This document shows, in pieces, positions 38,426 through 47,800 of a stretch of 64,000 bases of DNA. Position 1 is the stretch's first letter, and every line of letters begins with the position of its first letter. The notes below the pieces were generated by a model. It was not told the DNA's origin, ran no database searches, and saw only the letters and a program-made list of their open reading frames with translations. The stretch lies in assembly GCF_000253255.1 (NCBI RefSeq), contig NC_015580.1, forward strand, positions 88,501 to 152,500. The letters run 5' to 3'. The translations under genes and the position numbers were made by a program. This DNA is from Novosphingobium sp. PP1Y. GTDB taxonomy: Bacteria; Pseudomonadota; Alphaproteobacteria; Sphingomonadales; Sphingomonadaceae.

Positions 38426-39469
38426 TCACGGGACGACGAAGGTGAGCTGCGGGCCTTCGTCGAGGATATAGCGGCCGGCCGGGAAGGCCTCGCCGTCGAG
38501 GATGAACGTTCCGCCGAGGTCGATGTCGACGTCGCTGGCGCAGAAACGATGCACGCCCGCGCGCTTGAGAAAACGTCCGTAGAAGCCGAAGAGCATGGCC
38601 GGGACCAGCATGATCACCCAGCGTACCGGCCAGTCGACCACGGCCAGCTTCATCCCTGGAGGCACATTGCTGCCGAAGGGCCGCGCGCCGAGAGGAAACT
38701 TCTCGAAAGTCGTGGCAAAGGTCATGAGCCGCTCGTCGTCCCTGCCCGGGCCTGTGCGCGGCAGGGCGCGGCCGGTGAAACGGTCGACGAGGCGGGTCGG
38801 GGTGCATGCGCGCCACGGGTTGCCGGCGCCGCCGAACAGCGCCTGGATGACGGCCCAGAGGATCGAGATGCCCACGGCGAAGCTGTTGAAGGCGCCGCGG
38901 CGATGCGCTTCCTGGCCGGCCTCGGTCGCCAGCGAGAAAGTGCCGGTGCCGAAGATGAAACCCTGGATGCAGCCGCCCGAGCCATCGGCCGGGGAGACGC
39001 GCAGCGGCCGACGGGTCACGGTATTGCCGTTCTGCGCTGCAGCAAGCGCTTCGGCGAGCGACCAGTGGTTGGGCAGGCCGAGATCGACGGTCAGCGCGTT
39101 GGTCTTGCCTTTCGGCAGGATCATCAGCGTCGGCCAGTCGTTGCCGAAAATGTCGGCGCCGCAGGTCAGTACGTCACGCACGGTACCGTCGCCGCCATCG
39201 ACCACGAGGTAGTCTATGCCGCGCCGCGCAAATTCCGCGAGCGTGTGGTGGAGATCCTCGCGGGTGCGGGGCGTCTCGGTCAGGATGTTGGAGCAATCGG
39301 CCATCTCGGGCGCGATGCCCTTGTTGCGGTGGCTGCGGGGATTCCGGACGATCCCGACAAGCGGGACGGCACGTCCACGGCGGACGCGCGAAGAGGAGCG
39401 AGAGTGACCCTCGCTTCCCTGCTTGCCGAAGCTCGGCAGCGATTCAAACTCGTAAATCGATCCGTACAC
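38426..39469 (-). CDS. Diacylglycerol/ceramide kinase-family lipid kinase
   Basis: A 347-residue protein with the DAG kinase catalytic domain. A nucleotide-binding NPRSHRNKG segment lies at residues 43-51, and the diagnostic VVDGGDGTVRDVL follows at about 89-101. The C-terminal beta domain ends with VDIDLGGTFILDGEAFPAG, the usual final strand motif. The first 35 residues (from the GTG at 39469) have no family counterpart, and no other start codon lies between them and the kinase domain. The family phosphorylates diacylglycerol, sphingoid bases or ceramide. Sphingomonads make glycosphingolipids, so ceramide is a serious candidate. It heads a three-gene minus-strand operon and is divergent from the CDP-alcohol phosphatidyltransferase. 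Confidence 0.85.
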   Translation of the reverse strand: MYGSIYEFESLPSFGKQGSEGHSRSSSRVRRGRAVPLVGIVRNPRSHRNKGIAPEMADCSNILTETPRTREDLHHTLAEFARRGIDYLVVDGGDGTVRDVLTCGADIFGNDWPTLMILPKGKTNALTVDLGLPNHWSLAEALAAAQNGNTVTRRPLRVSPADGSGGCIQGFIFGTGTFSLATEAGQEAHRRGAFNSFAVGISILWAVIQALFGGAGNPWRACTPTRLVDRFTGRALPRTGPGRDDERLMTFATTFEKFPLGARPFGSNVPPGMKLAVVDWPVRWVIMLVPAMLFGFYGRFLKRAGVHRFCASDVDIDLGGTFILDGEAFPAGRYILDEGPQLTFVVP

Positions 39470-39632
39470 GGGGGCTTATGTAGTGCCACCCGCGCCGAAA
39501 ATCACTACGAAACATGGTTTGACACAGGAAAGTTACACTTCTGTGGCGCAGGTGCACCGCCGCGTGAGCGTGTGTTGGGCTGGCGACGACGGCGATTGCC
39601 AGCCCCGGCGGCCTCGACTACGGCGACATCCC

Positions 39633-40769
39633 ATGGTCGAAAATTCGCAAGTGCTGCCTGTCGTCTCGATCGGCGAAAACCCCGTAAAGCTGTGGGGACT
39701 GGACGTTTCCGAACGCGTGGCCCGGATTGCACGGGCTTCCCGGCTCACACCTGCCGACACGGTGCCCGAAGAGGCGGCGATCCTGTCGGCGGCCGCCTTC
39801 GCCTGGGACCCGGCATGGATCCGGCACATCGTCACCCAGCCGGGCATGGTGCTTACCCTCGGGGGCGTTCCGGCGCTCGCGCATGCTGCAGATGCGAACC
39901 AGACGCGCCGAATCGCCGAGGCCATGGCGGCGGGAGTGCCGCTGGCCGACGCCGCAGGGATGACGGTGGTCGCTTTCGAGACCGGGCCGACGATCGAGAA
40001 CAAACAGCTTCGCAAGCGCGAAACGCCGTTCTTGCTCCCGCTGCGCAAGGATACCGTCCGCCAGCTGGAGCGTGCCAGCTATTTCGGCGCCTACAAGGGC
40101 GTGACCGACCTGCTCACCAAGTACCTCTGGCCGGAATGGGCACTGGTGCTGACCCGCATCTGCGCCAGGCTGCACATCACCCCGAACATGGTGACGTTCG
40201 TCGGCGCGGTGTTCTGCGTGGTCGCGACGGTCCTGTTCGCACAGGGCCATTACTGGTCGGGCATGGCGGCCGGCCTGGTGTTCATGGTGCTGGATACCGT
40301 GGACGGCAAGCTCGCCCGGTGTACGATCACCTCTTCCTACTGGGGCAATATCTTCGACCACGGCATGGACCTCGTCCATCCGCCGTTCTGGTGGTGGTTC
40401 TGGGCCACTGGTCTAGCCAGCTGGGGCCTTGCCTACGACACCGCGACCTTCTGGTGGGTGCAGGGCGCCATCCAGGGCGGTTATGTCGTCCAGCGCCTGA
40501 TCGAAGGCGTGTTCATGCGCCAGAACGGCATGATGCACATCCACGTGTGGCGCCGCTTCGACAGCCGGTTCCGCCTGATCACCGCGCGCCGCAATCCCAA
40601 CATGGTGATTCTCTTCGTCGCCATGCTCTTTGCGCGTCCCGACATCGGCCTGATCGCCGTGGCGTGGTGGACGGCGCTGTCCTGCCTGGTCCATGCGATC
40701 CGCTTGGTGCAGGCATGGAATGTGCGGTCCAGGGGCGGTACGATCACTTCGTGGCTTTCGGAGGACTGA
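39633..40769 (+). CDS. CDP-alcohol phosphatidyltransferase with extra N-terminal domain
   Basis: A 378-residue integral membrane enzyme. The CDP-alcohol phosphotransferase motif D-x2-D-G-x2-A-R-x8-G-x3-D-x3-D is complete: Asp221, Asp224, Gly225, Arg229, Gly238, Asp242 and Asp246. It is followed by LVHPPFWWWFW and several membrane helices. The first 145 residues are a soluble extension (NPVKLWGLDVSERVARIARA, DPAWIRHIVTQPG). It resembles a decayed nucleotidyltransferase domain and recalls bifunctional inositol-phosphate cytidylyltransferase/phosphotransferase proteins, but it lacks the GxGxR loop. ATG at 39633; the open frame extends upstream without support. Its stop is followed two bases later by the HIT gene. 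The product lipid or phosphodiester is unknown. Confidence 0.82.
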   Translation: MVENSQVLPVVSIGENPVKLWGLDVSERVARIARASRLTPADTVPEEAAILSAAAFAWDPAWIRHIVTQPGMVLTLGGVPALAHAADANQTRRIAEAMAAGVPLADAAGMTVVAFETGPTIENKQLRKRETPFLLPLRKDTVRQLERASYFGAYKGVTDLLTKYLWPEWALVLTRICARLHITPNMVTFVGAVFCVVATVLFAQGHYWSGMAAGLVFMVLDTVDGKLARCTITSSYWGNIFDHGMDLVHPPFWWWFWATGLASWGLAYDTATFWWVQGAIQGGYVVQRLIEGVFMRQNGMMHIHVWRRFDSRFRLITARRNPNMVILFVAMLFARPDIGLIAVAWWTALSCLVHAIRLVQAWNVRSRGGTITSWLSED

Positions 40770-40771
40770 CG

Positions 40772-41197
40772 ATGAACGTGACGATGGAAAAATTCGGCTA
40801 CCCGGCAACGCTGGTCGCCGAGTTCGACCACTGGGTCGTCCTTGCCCGCGCGGCGCAGCCGACGCTCGGTTCGCTGGTGCTGGCCGCCAAGTCCGAGGTT
40901 ACCGCTTTTGGCGAACTGCCGCCCGAGGCCCACGCCGAGCTCAAGCAGGCGACAAGCGCCATCGAGGCGGCGCTGGGCAAGGCGGTGGGCTATGCCAGGC
41001 TCAACTACCTGATGCTGATGATGGTGGACCCTAACGTCCATTTCCACGTGATCCCCCGTTACGAGGGATCGCGCGAATGGCAGGGCCGTGAATTCGTCGA
41101 CTGCGGCTGGCCGAAAGTGCCCGACCTCGGGCACGCGGTAGCGCTCGAAGGCGAGGATCTGGCCGCTCTGGTAAGCTGGCTCAAGGGCTTCTTCTAG
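40772..41197 (+). CDS. HIT family nucleotide hydrolase/transferase
   Basis: A 141-residue histidine-triad protein with the C-terminal motif PNVHFHVIPRYE (His90, His92); the first His of the canonical triad is replaced by Asn88, a common variant. HIT proteins cleave nucleotide-linked phosphates. An ATG at 40772 with GGAGGA nine bases upstream lies two bases after the CDP-alcohol phosphatidyltransferase stop, so the pair are one operon. A plausible job is hydrolysis of CMP- or NMP-linked by-products of the neighbouring transferases, but a general housekeeping role is equally possible. Confidence 0.88.
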   Translation: MNVTMEKFGYPATLVAEFDHWVVLARAAQPTLGSLVLAAKSEVTAFGELPPEAHAELKQATSAIEAALGKAVGYARLNYLMLMMVDPNVHFHVIPRYEGSREWQGREFVDCGWPKVPDLGHAVALEGEDLAALVSWLKGFF

Positions 41198-41236
41198 GCT
41201 CCGGACCTGCTCCGGAGGACGGGGCCCTCCTCAGTT

Positions 41237-41285
41237 CAGGCCCCCGATGGATCAGGCCTCCGATGGATCAGTGCCCAGTCGATCA
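41237..41285. repeat. Short 16-bp tandem repeat
   Basis: Two 16-base units CAGGCC(C/T)CCGATGGAT start at 41237 and 41253 and differ at one base. A third decayed copy runs into the stop codon of the LicC-like gene at 41283. It looks like local slippage at the 3' end of that gene. Confidence 0.6.
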
Positions 41286-42041
41286 GGCCCAGGTGTCGGT
41301 CAGCTTGGTCGCGATCTCGATGTCGTTGAGGAAGTCCACCTCGGCCCAGTCGAGGCCCTCGATCGAAACCGTGCCGACCTTGCCGGTCGGCGCAATCGAA
41401 TCGATGACCTTGAGGTACCAGTGCTGCACGCCTTCGGGGGTGCGCATCGCCTGGCGCACGGTTTCGCGGAACAGTTCGGCGCCTTCGCCGCGGAAGGCGA
41501 GAAAGCCGATGGATTCGGAATTGGACTGCTCGGCGGTCAGCGTCTTGCCGATATGGACGAGGCGGCCGTCGGCTTCGCGTTCGACTTTCATGTCGTCGCT
41601 GTCGTAGCCTTCCGGCTTGACGTCGACGGTTACGGCCACGGGCCAGGTCTTGCCGTCCTTGTCCGTCGCGCCCTGCTGCACGCGCTGGACGATCTCCTCG
41701 GAGATCAGCGTGTCGCCGTTGAGGATCAGGAAGTCGCCGCGCATTGCCTCGCGCGCAATCCAGCAGGAGCCGAGGTTGTCCGCGACCTTGTAGAACGGGT
41801 TGAAGCGGATCGAGATTTCGACGCGGGGATCGCGGATCGCCATGAGGTGCTCTTCGAGCATGTCGGTCATGAAGCCGGTAACGACGTCGATCCGCTTCAC
41901 GCCGCCGCGGGCGAGCATTTCGATCTGCCATTCGATCAGCGACTTGCCGGAGAAGTCGATCAGGCACTTCGGTCGCTCGGCGGTGAGCGGAAGCAGGCGT
42001 GAGCCCTGGCCGGCGCTGAGGAGGATGGCGTGTTCGATCAT
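41283..42041 (-). CDS. LicC-like (phosphocholine-type) cytidylyltransferase
   Basis: A 252-residue nucleotidyltransferase. The NTP-binding loop SAGQGSRLLPLT is at residues 9-20, followed by ERPKCLIDFSGKSLIEWQ. A NPFYKVADNLGSCWIA block and LNGDTLIS (metal-binding Asp) follow, and the C-terminal region is VQHWYLKVIDSI...VDFLNDIE. This is the subgroup annotated as phosphocholine cytidylyltransferase, which makes CDP-choline or CDP-linked polyols. It is transcribed away from the flippase gene and towards the HIT gene. It could provide the CDP-alcohol used by the CDP-alcohol phosphatidyltransferase at 39633. The true substrate is unknown. Confidence 0.88.
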   Translation of the reverse strand: MIEHAILLSAGQGSRLLPLTAERPKCLIDFSGKSLIEWQIEMLARGGVKRIDVVTGFMTDMLEEHLMAIRDPRVEISIRFNPFYKVADNLGSCWIAREAMRGDFLILNGDTLISEEIVQRVQQGATDKDGKTWPVAVTVDVKPEGYDSDDMKVEREADGRLVHIGKTLTAEQSNSESIGFLAFRGEGAELFRETVRQAMRTPEGVQHWYLKVIDSIAPTGKVGTVSIEGLDWAEVDFLNDIEIATKLTDTWA

Positions 42042-42190
42042 GGATTCAACTTGACTGGTTGGGGCAAGCTGCGGCCTCTAGCCTCAAAGGGGCAAAATAG
42101 AAAGGTGCCGGTTTGTCGCGGCACGCTTTGCCTTATTTGCATCTCGTGAAACCTTGCAAGTGAAACGGTGCTCGTCCAAATGCACCCGTG

Positions 42191-43540
42191 ATGTCCGCCA
42201 AACGCGACCGCCTCGAGAATGCTTCTCCCCTCCGGCGGATACTTCAGAACACGGCCTGGCTGCTCGGCGGCAAGGGATTCGGAGCCGTCTGCGGCCTCGC
42301 TTACCTTGCGATCCTGACGCGCACGCTCGGACTGAAAGACTTCGGCCACTTCTCGCTGATCTTCGGAACGGCGCAGGCGCTGATTGCGATTGCGGGCTTC
42401 CAGACCTGGCGCGTCGTCGTGCGCTACGGCAGCGAACATGTGCATGCCGAGGACTGGGGCAAGTTCGGCCGCCTGGGCATGCTGTGCGGGATGCTGGACG
42501 CGGTGGGCGCGGTCATCGGCTGTGGCCTTGCGGCAATCCTGATCTACGGCTTTTCCGGCGTTCTCGAACTCAACCCGGCCTATATCGACATCGCATTCTA
42601 TTTTGCCTGCGGATCGCTGTGGGCGCTGGTATCGGCGCCGACCGGTATCGTGCGCGCGTTGCACCGTTTCGACATGGCGGTCTACGTCGAGGCGGTCGTG
42701 CCGACCGGGCGCCTGATTGCGGCGCTCACGATCTGGGCCACCGGGCCGAGCGTGGGAAGATTCCTCTTCGCCTGGGCCGCTATCGATGTCCTCGAGGCGA
42801 TCCTGTACTGGGCCATGGCCCGCCGCCTGTGTCCGCAGGCCGTGCGCCTTTCGAACCTTGCCAAGTGGCGCCAGGCCTTCGCCGAGAACGAGGGCGTCGG
42901 GCATTTCTTCATGGTAACTTACGCCGGGGCGACGATCGAGGCGACCATGAAGAACGGGCCGCTGCTTGCCGTCGGTGCCTTCGTCGGTACGCGCGCGGCC
43001 GGTCTCTATCGTCTGGCCTCGCAGCTATCTCAGGCCCTGAGCAAGCTTTCGACGCTGCTCACGCGCTCGGTCTATGCCGAAGTCGCCCGTGCCCGCGTCT
43101 CGACCGAATTCGCCGAATTCCGCAAGCTGGCGCTGCAGACCAGTCTGATCGCGGGTGCTGCGGGCCTCGTGGTGGTCGTGATCGCTCTGCTGATCGGACG
43201 CCAGCTGCTGGAGCTGATCGCCGGGCCCGACTTCGAGCAGGGCGCGGCGATCCTCGTGCCGCTGGCGATCGCGGCCAGCTTCGATCTTGCCAGCGTCGCC
43301 TTCGAACCGGTTCTCCATTCGACCGGGCGGGCACGCCTTTCGCTGGTGGCACGGCTCTTTGCGGTCGCCGGTCTGGCCGTGGGGTTCTACCTGTTCATCT
43401 CCATCGGGCCTGCGGGCGCGGCGTGGGCCGTGGCGCTGGGCGGGGCGATCTCCTATCTCGCCATGGGCCTTATGTCCTGGCGTACCCTGCAGAAGCTCAG
43501 GCGCCACGAAATCGAACTGGTCGACAAGCCGGAAACATGA
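42191..43540 (+). CDS. Wzx-type polysaccharide/lipid flippase
   Basis: A MATE/MOP-superfamily membrane protein of 449 residues with 12 or so hydrophobic segments. The N-terminal NTAWLLGGKGFGAVCGLAYL then RTLGLKDFGHFSL is typical of Wzx O-unit flippases. It moves lipid-linked glycans across the inner membrane. An ATG at 42191 is directly preceded by a GTG at 42188. It is divergent from the LicC-like gene and is the likely export step for whatever glycolipid or lipid-linked unit the neighbouring transferases build. Confidence 0.88.
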   Translation: MSAKRDRLENASPLRRILQNTAWLLGGKGFGAVCGLAYLAILTRTLGLKDFGHFSLIFGTAQALIAIAGFQTWRVVVRYGSEHVHAEDWGKFGRLGMLCGMLDAVGAVIGCGLAAILIYGFSGVLELNPAYIDIAFYFACGSLWALVSAPTGIVRALHRFDMAVYVEAVVPTGRLIAALTIWATGPSVGRFLFAWAAIDVLEAILYWAMARRLCPQAVRLSNLAKWRQAFAENEGVGHFFMVTYAGATIEATMKNGPLLAVGAFVGTRAAGLYRLASQLSQALSKLSTLLTRSVYAEVARARVSTEFAEFRKLALQTSLIAGAAGLVVVVIALLIGRQLLELIAGPDFEQGAAILVPLAIAASFDLASVAFEPVLHSTGRARLSLVARLFAVAGLAVGFYLFISIGPAGAAWAVALGGAISYLAMGLMSWRTLQKLRRHEIELVDKPET

Positions 43541-43585
43541 GCGAAGGCGGCTCGACAGGCGGGTGACCATGTCTATCATGGCATC

Positions 43586-44803
43586 ATGCCTCCCAGTTCC
43601 CTGATTGCCGAAGCCGCCCGCATTTCCGACCGCATCGTTTCGCTGCGCCGCTCGATCCATGCCGAGCCGGAAATCGGGTTGCACACGCCCCTGACGCGCG
43701 ACAAGATCCGCGAAGCGCTGGCGCACCTGCCGCTCGACTGGAAGGAGGGCCCATCGACGACGGGCCTTGTCGCCACGCTGAAGGGCGGGGCGGGGGCGGG
43801 CCGCTCGGTGCTGCTGCGCGGCGACATGGACGCCCTGCCGATGCCCGAGGAAACCGGCCTCGATTTCGCCTCGAAAGTGCCGGGCGCGATGCATGCCTGC
43901 GGGCACGATGCCCATGTCGCGATGCTGGCCGGCGCGGCCGAGATCCTCTGCGCCCAGTCCGATAGCCTCGCAGGCGAGGTCCGCTTCATGTTCCAGCCCG
44001 GCGAGGAAGGCTATCACGGCGCGCGCTTCATGCTGCAGGACGGACTGCTGGGCGGCGAGGGTTTCGACCGGCCGCTGCCCGACGCCGCCTTTGCCCTGCA
44101 TGTGATGCCCAATGCCCCCCACGGCCTGATCGGCGGTCGTAGCGGGCCCCTGCTGGCCGCGGCGGACCAGATCGAGATCGTGGTGACCGGGCGTGGCGGC
44201 CATGCCTCGATGCCGCACCAGACGCTCGATCCGGTGCCGGTCGCCTGCGAGATCGTCACCGCCATCCAGGCGATGGTCGCGCGCAAGTTCAGCGTGTTCG
44301 ACCCGGTAGTGGTCACGATCGCGAAGATCGAGGCCGGCACCGCGCACAACGTCATCGCCGACGAGGCCCGCATGATAGGGACGATGCGCAGCCTTTCGGC
44401 AGAGAACCGGGCGCGCCTCAAGAAGGACCTTGCCGTGCTGGCGTCCGGTATCGCCGGGGCGCACGGCATGACGGCGCAACTGAACACGGTCGAGGGCTTC
44501 CCGGTCACGGTCTGCCATGAAGAGGCGGTCGGCTTCGGCGAAGGCGTCGCGCGCCGGATGTTCGGCGAGCAGGCGTTCCTGCGCCTGCCCGATCCGATCA
44601 TGGGGGCTGAGGATTTCGCCTATGTGCTGGAAAAGGTGCCCGGCGCGATGTTCTTCCTCGGCGTGGCGCACGAAGGGGCGGATTGGCAGCATTGCTGCGG
44701 CATCCACTCGACCAGGATGATCGTCGACGAAACCGTCATGCCGCAGGGCGCGGCCTACCTTGCCGGGCTCGCCGAGGGTTTCCTCGATCGCGGTTTCGCC
44801 TGA
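43586..44803 (+). CDS. M20 family amidohydrolase (hippurate/N-acyl-amino-acid hydrolase)
   Basis: A 405-residue zinc-dependent amidohydrolase of the M20D group. Metal ligands are in CGHDAHVAML (residues 105-114) and GEEGYHGA (139-146). The lid-domain motif is GRGGHASMPHQTLDPV, with a further ALHVMPNAPHG. The family deacylates N-acyl amino acids or opens amide bonds of small ring compounds. It is followed 26 bases later by a 5-oxoprolinase/hydantoinase fusion in the same direction, suggesting a shared catabolic step for pyroglutamyl or hydantoin-like compounds. Confidence 0.9.
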   Translation: MPPSSLIAEAARISDRIVSLRRSIHAEPEIGLHTPLTRDKIREALAHLPLDWKEGPSTTGLVATLKGGAGAGRSVLLRGDMDALPMPEETGLDFASKVPGAMHACGHDAHVAMLAGAAEILCAQSDSLAGEVRFMFQPGEEGYHGARFMLQDGLLGGEGFDRPLPDAAFALHVMPNAPHGLIGGRSGPLLAAADQIEIVVTGRGGHASMPHQTLDPVPVACEIVTAIQAMVARKFSVFDPVVVTIAKIEAGTAHNVIADEARMIGTMRSLSAENRARLKKDLAVLASGIAGAHGMTAQLNTVEGFPVTVCHEEAVGFGEGVARRMFGEQAFLRLPDPIMGAEDFAYVLEKVPGAMFFLGVAHEGADWQHCCGIHSTRMIVDETVMPQGAAYLAGLAEGFLDRGFA

Positions 44804-44829
44804 GGCAGCAGGGCTGCGGACGCCACGTC

Positions 44830-47800
44830 ATGAGCAATCGCAATCGGGAAGCCGGTCTCTGGCAGTTCTGGGTAGACCGGGGCGGCACCTTTACCGATGT
44901 CGTGGCCCGGGCGCCCGGCGGCCGGTTCGAGCGCCTGAAACTGCTTTCCGAAAGTCCGGGCGCCTACGACGATGCTGCGGTCGAGGCGATGCGCCGCCTG
45001 ACCGGTGTGCGAGACGGTGAGCTGCCGCCGGCGCAGCTTCGGCTTGGCACCACGGTGGCGACGAACGCCCTGCTCGAACGCAAGGGCGAGCCGGTTCTGC
45101 TCGCCATCACACGCGGCTTCGGCGATGCCCTGCGCATCGGCACGCAGGAGCGCCCGGACATTTTCGCACGGCACATAGTAAGGCCCGAACCGCTGCACGG
45201 CGCGGTGATCGAGGTCGACGAGCGCGTCGGTGCGGACGGAACGGTGTACCGGCCGCTCGATGAAAATGCTGCGCTTCAAGGGTTGCAGCATTTCTTCGAT
45301 CGTGGCCTGCGCGCCATCGCCATCGTCCTCATGCACGGCTATCGCCATGTCGCCCACGAGGCGGTGCTGGCGCGGATCGCGCGCGAGGTCGGCTTCACGC
45401 AGGTCTCGGTCAGTCACGAGGTCGCACCGCTCATCAAGCTCATCGCGCGCGGGGATACCTCGGTCGTCGATGCCTATCTTTCGCCGGTGCTCGACCGCTA
45501 TGTCGCGGGGCTCGAAGCGGGGCTCGGGCCGCAGGTGACGGCGCTCTACATGCAGTCGAGCGGAGGGCTGGCGACCGGCGCAGCATTTCGCGGCAAGGAC
45601 GCGATCCTGTCCGGGCCTGCGGGCGGTATCGTCGGCATGGCGGCAATCGCGCGCGAGGCCGGTTTCGATCATGTCATCGGTTTCGACATGGGCGGGACCT
45701 CCACCGACGTCTCGCACTATGCCGGACAATATGAGCGCGACAGCGAGACGCGCGTCGCCGGTGTCCGCGTTCGCACGCCCATGATGCTGATCGAGACCGT
45801 TGCCGCGGGCGGCGGGTCGATCTGCCATTTCGACGGGGCGCGCTTCCTCGTCGGGCCGGAAAGCGCAGGTGCCGTGCCCGGTCCGGCCTGCTACCGGCGG
45901 GACGGCCCGTTGGCGGTGACCGATTGCAACCTCCTGCTCGGCAAGCTTCGGCCGCAGCATTTTCCCCGGGTCTTCGGCCCTCACGCGAATGAGCCGCTAT
46001 CGCTCCATGCTGCGCAGCATAAGATGGACGAAGTGCTGCAGCAGGTGCGTGCAGCAACCGGCAGGGCCCTGTCGCGCGAAGAGGCGGCGGAAGGCTTCCT
46101 CGAGATTGCGGTCGCCAACATGGCCAATGCGATCAAGACCGTTTCCCTGCGCCGCGGGCACGACATGACGCGCGCTGCGCTCGTCACCTTCGGCGGAGCC
46201 GGCGGGCAACATGCCTGCAAGGTGGCGGATGCGCTCGGGGTCGGCACGGTGCTGTGCCATCCGCTGGCAAGTGTGCTGTCCGCCTATGGAATGGGCCTTG
46301 CCGACCGGCGCGTGCTGCACGAGCGGACGCTGGCGCTGCCGCTCGAGGCGCGCAGCATGGACGATATCGGGCGCGCGGTTGAGGCGCTTGGCGCGCAGGC
46401 ACGCGGCGATCTGGTCGCGCAGGGTGTCGCGCTCGACACCATTACTCTGGAGGCTACCCTGGCGGTGCGCCCCAAGGGCAGCGAGAATGCCATCGAGGTG
46501 CGCCTGGGCAGCCTTGCCTTCATGCGCGAAGCCTTCCGCGAAGGCTGGCTGAACCGCTTCGGCTTCGGCGCGGGCAGCGACCTGATCGCGGAGACCTTGC
46601 GGATCGAGGCGGTCTCCGCCGCGCAGGATGCAGGCGGCGCGACGCTGGCTCTTCCCGGCAACTCCGGCCCACCTGCCGATCATGTCGATATCTTCACCGG
46701 TGGATCGCAGCACCGTGTGCCGCTCTACTTGCGCGCCGATCTGGCCGAGGGTTTCGAGGCCGATGGTCCGTTGCTCGTGGTCGATGACGTTTCGACCACG
46801 GTCGTCGAACCCGGCTGGCAGGTGCGTGTCGACCGGTTCGGCAATCTGCTGCTCACCCGGGTCAACGCGCTGCAGGTGGCGCAGGCGCGGACCACCGCCT
46901 GCGATCCGGTGCGCCTTGAGATCATGGGCGCGCTGTTCATGGCGATTGCCGAAGAGATGGGCGCAGCGCTGCAGTTCAGCGCCAGCTCGGTCAATATCCG
47001 CGAGCGTCTCGATTTCTCCTGCGCCGTGTTCGACCGGGAGGGTAGCCTCGTCGCCAATGCGCCGCACATGCCGGTGCACCTGGGCTCGATGGGCGAGAGC
47101 GTGCGCACGATCCTGGCGCGGCGCGGCGATGCGAAGGACGGGCGCGGTCTGCTGCCGGGCGATGCCTACGTGCTCAATGCGCCCTACGATGGCGGCACGC
47201 ACCTGCCCGACATCACTGTGGTCATGCCGGTCTTTGCCCATGATGACGAGAGCGCCCCGGCCTGGTTCGTCGCGGCACGCGGGCACCATGCCGACGTCGG
47301 CGGGATCAGCCCGGGATCGATGCCGCCGCGCAGTCGCTCGCTAGGCGAGGAAGGCGTGCTGATCGACAACGTGCTGCTGGTCGACCGCGGCGAGTTGCAG
47401 GAAGCGGCTCTGCGCGCCCTGCTGGCCTCGGGACCCTATCCCTCGCGGGCGATCGACCAGAACATCGCCGACCTGCGCGCGCAGGTCGCCGCCTGTATGC
47501 GCGGCGCTTCGGAACTGCGCCGCATCGCGCGCGAACAGGGGCGCGGGATCGTCGACGCCTACATGGCCCATGCACAGGCCCATGCCGAAGCTGCGGTCCG
47601 CTCGCTGATCGACAGGCTGGCCGACGGTTCGTTCCGCGTGCCGATGGACAATGGGGCGCAGATCTGCGTGACTGTGCGCATCGACCGCAAGGCCCGCGGC
47701 GCGACTATCGACTTCACCGGCACCAGCGACCAGCTTGCCGACAACTTCAATGCGCCGCTCCCGGTCGTGCGCGCAGCGGTGCTCTATGTCGTGCGCACGC

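Noticed and set aside
38414..41197. 927-residue frame spanning several genes on the plus strand
   Set aside because: It is antisense to the lipid kinase and out of frame with the CDP-alcohol phosphatidyltransferase. Only its last 140 residues are real, and those are the HIT gene.
41199..41217. TCCGGA repeat hairpin after the HIT gene
   Set aside because: A 7-bp stem without a T-run in GC-rich DNA is expected by chance.
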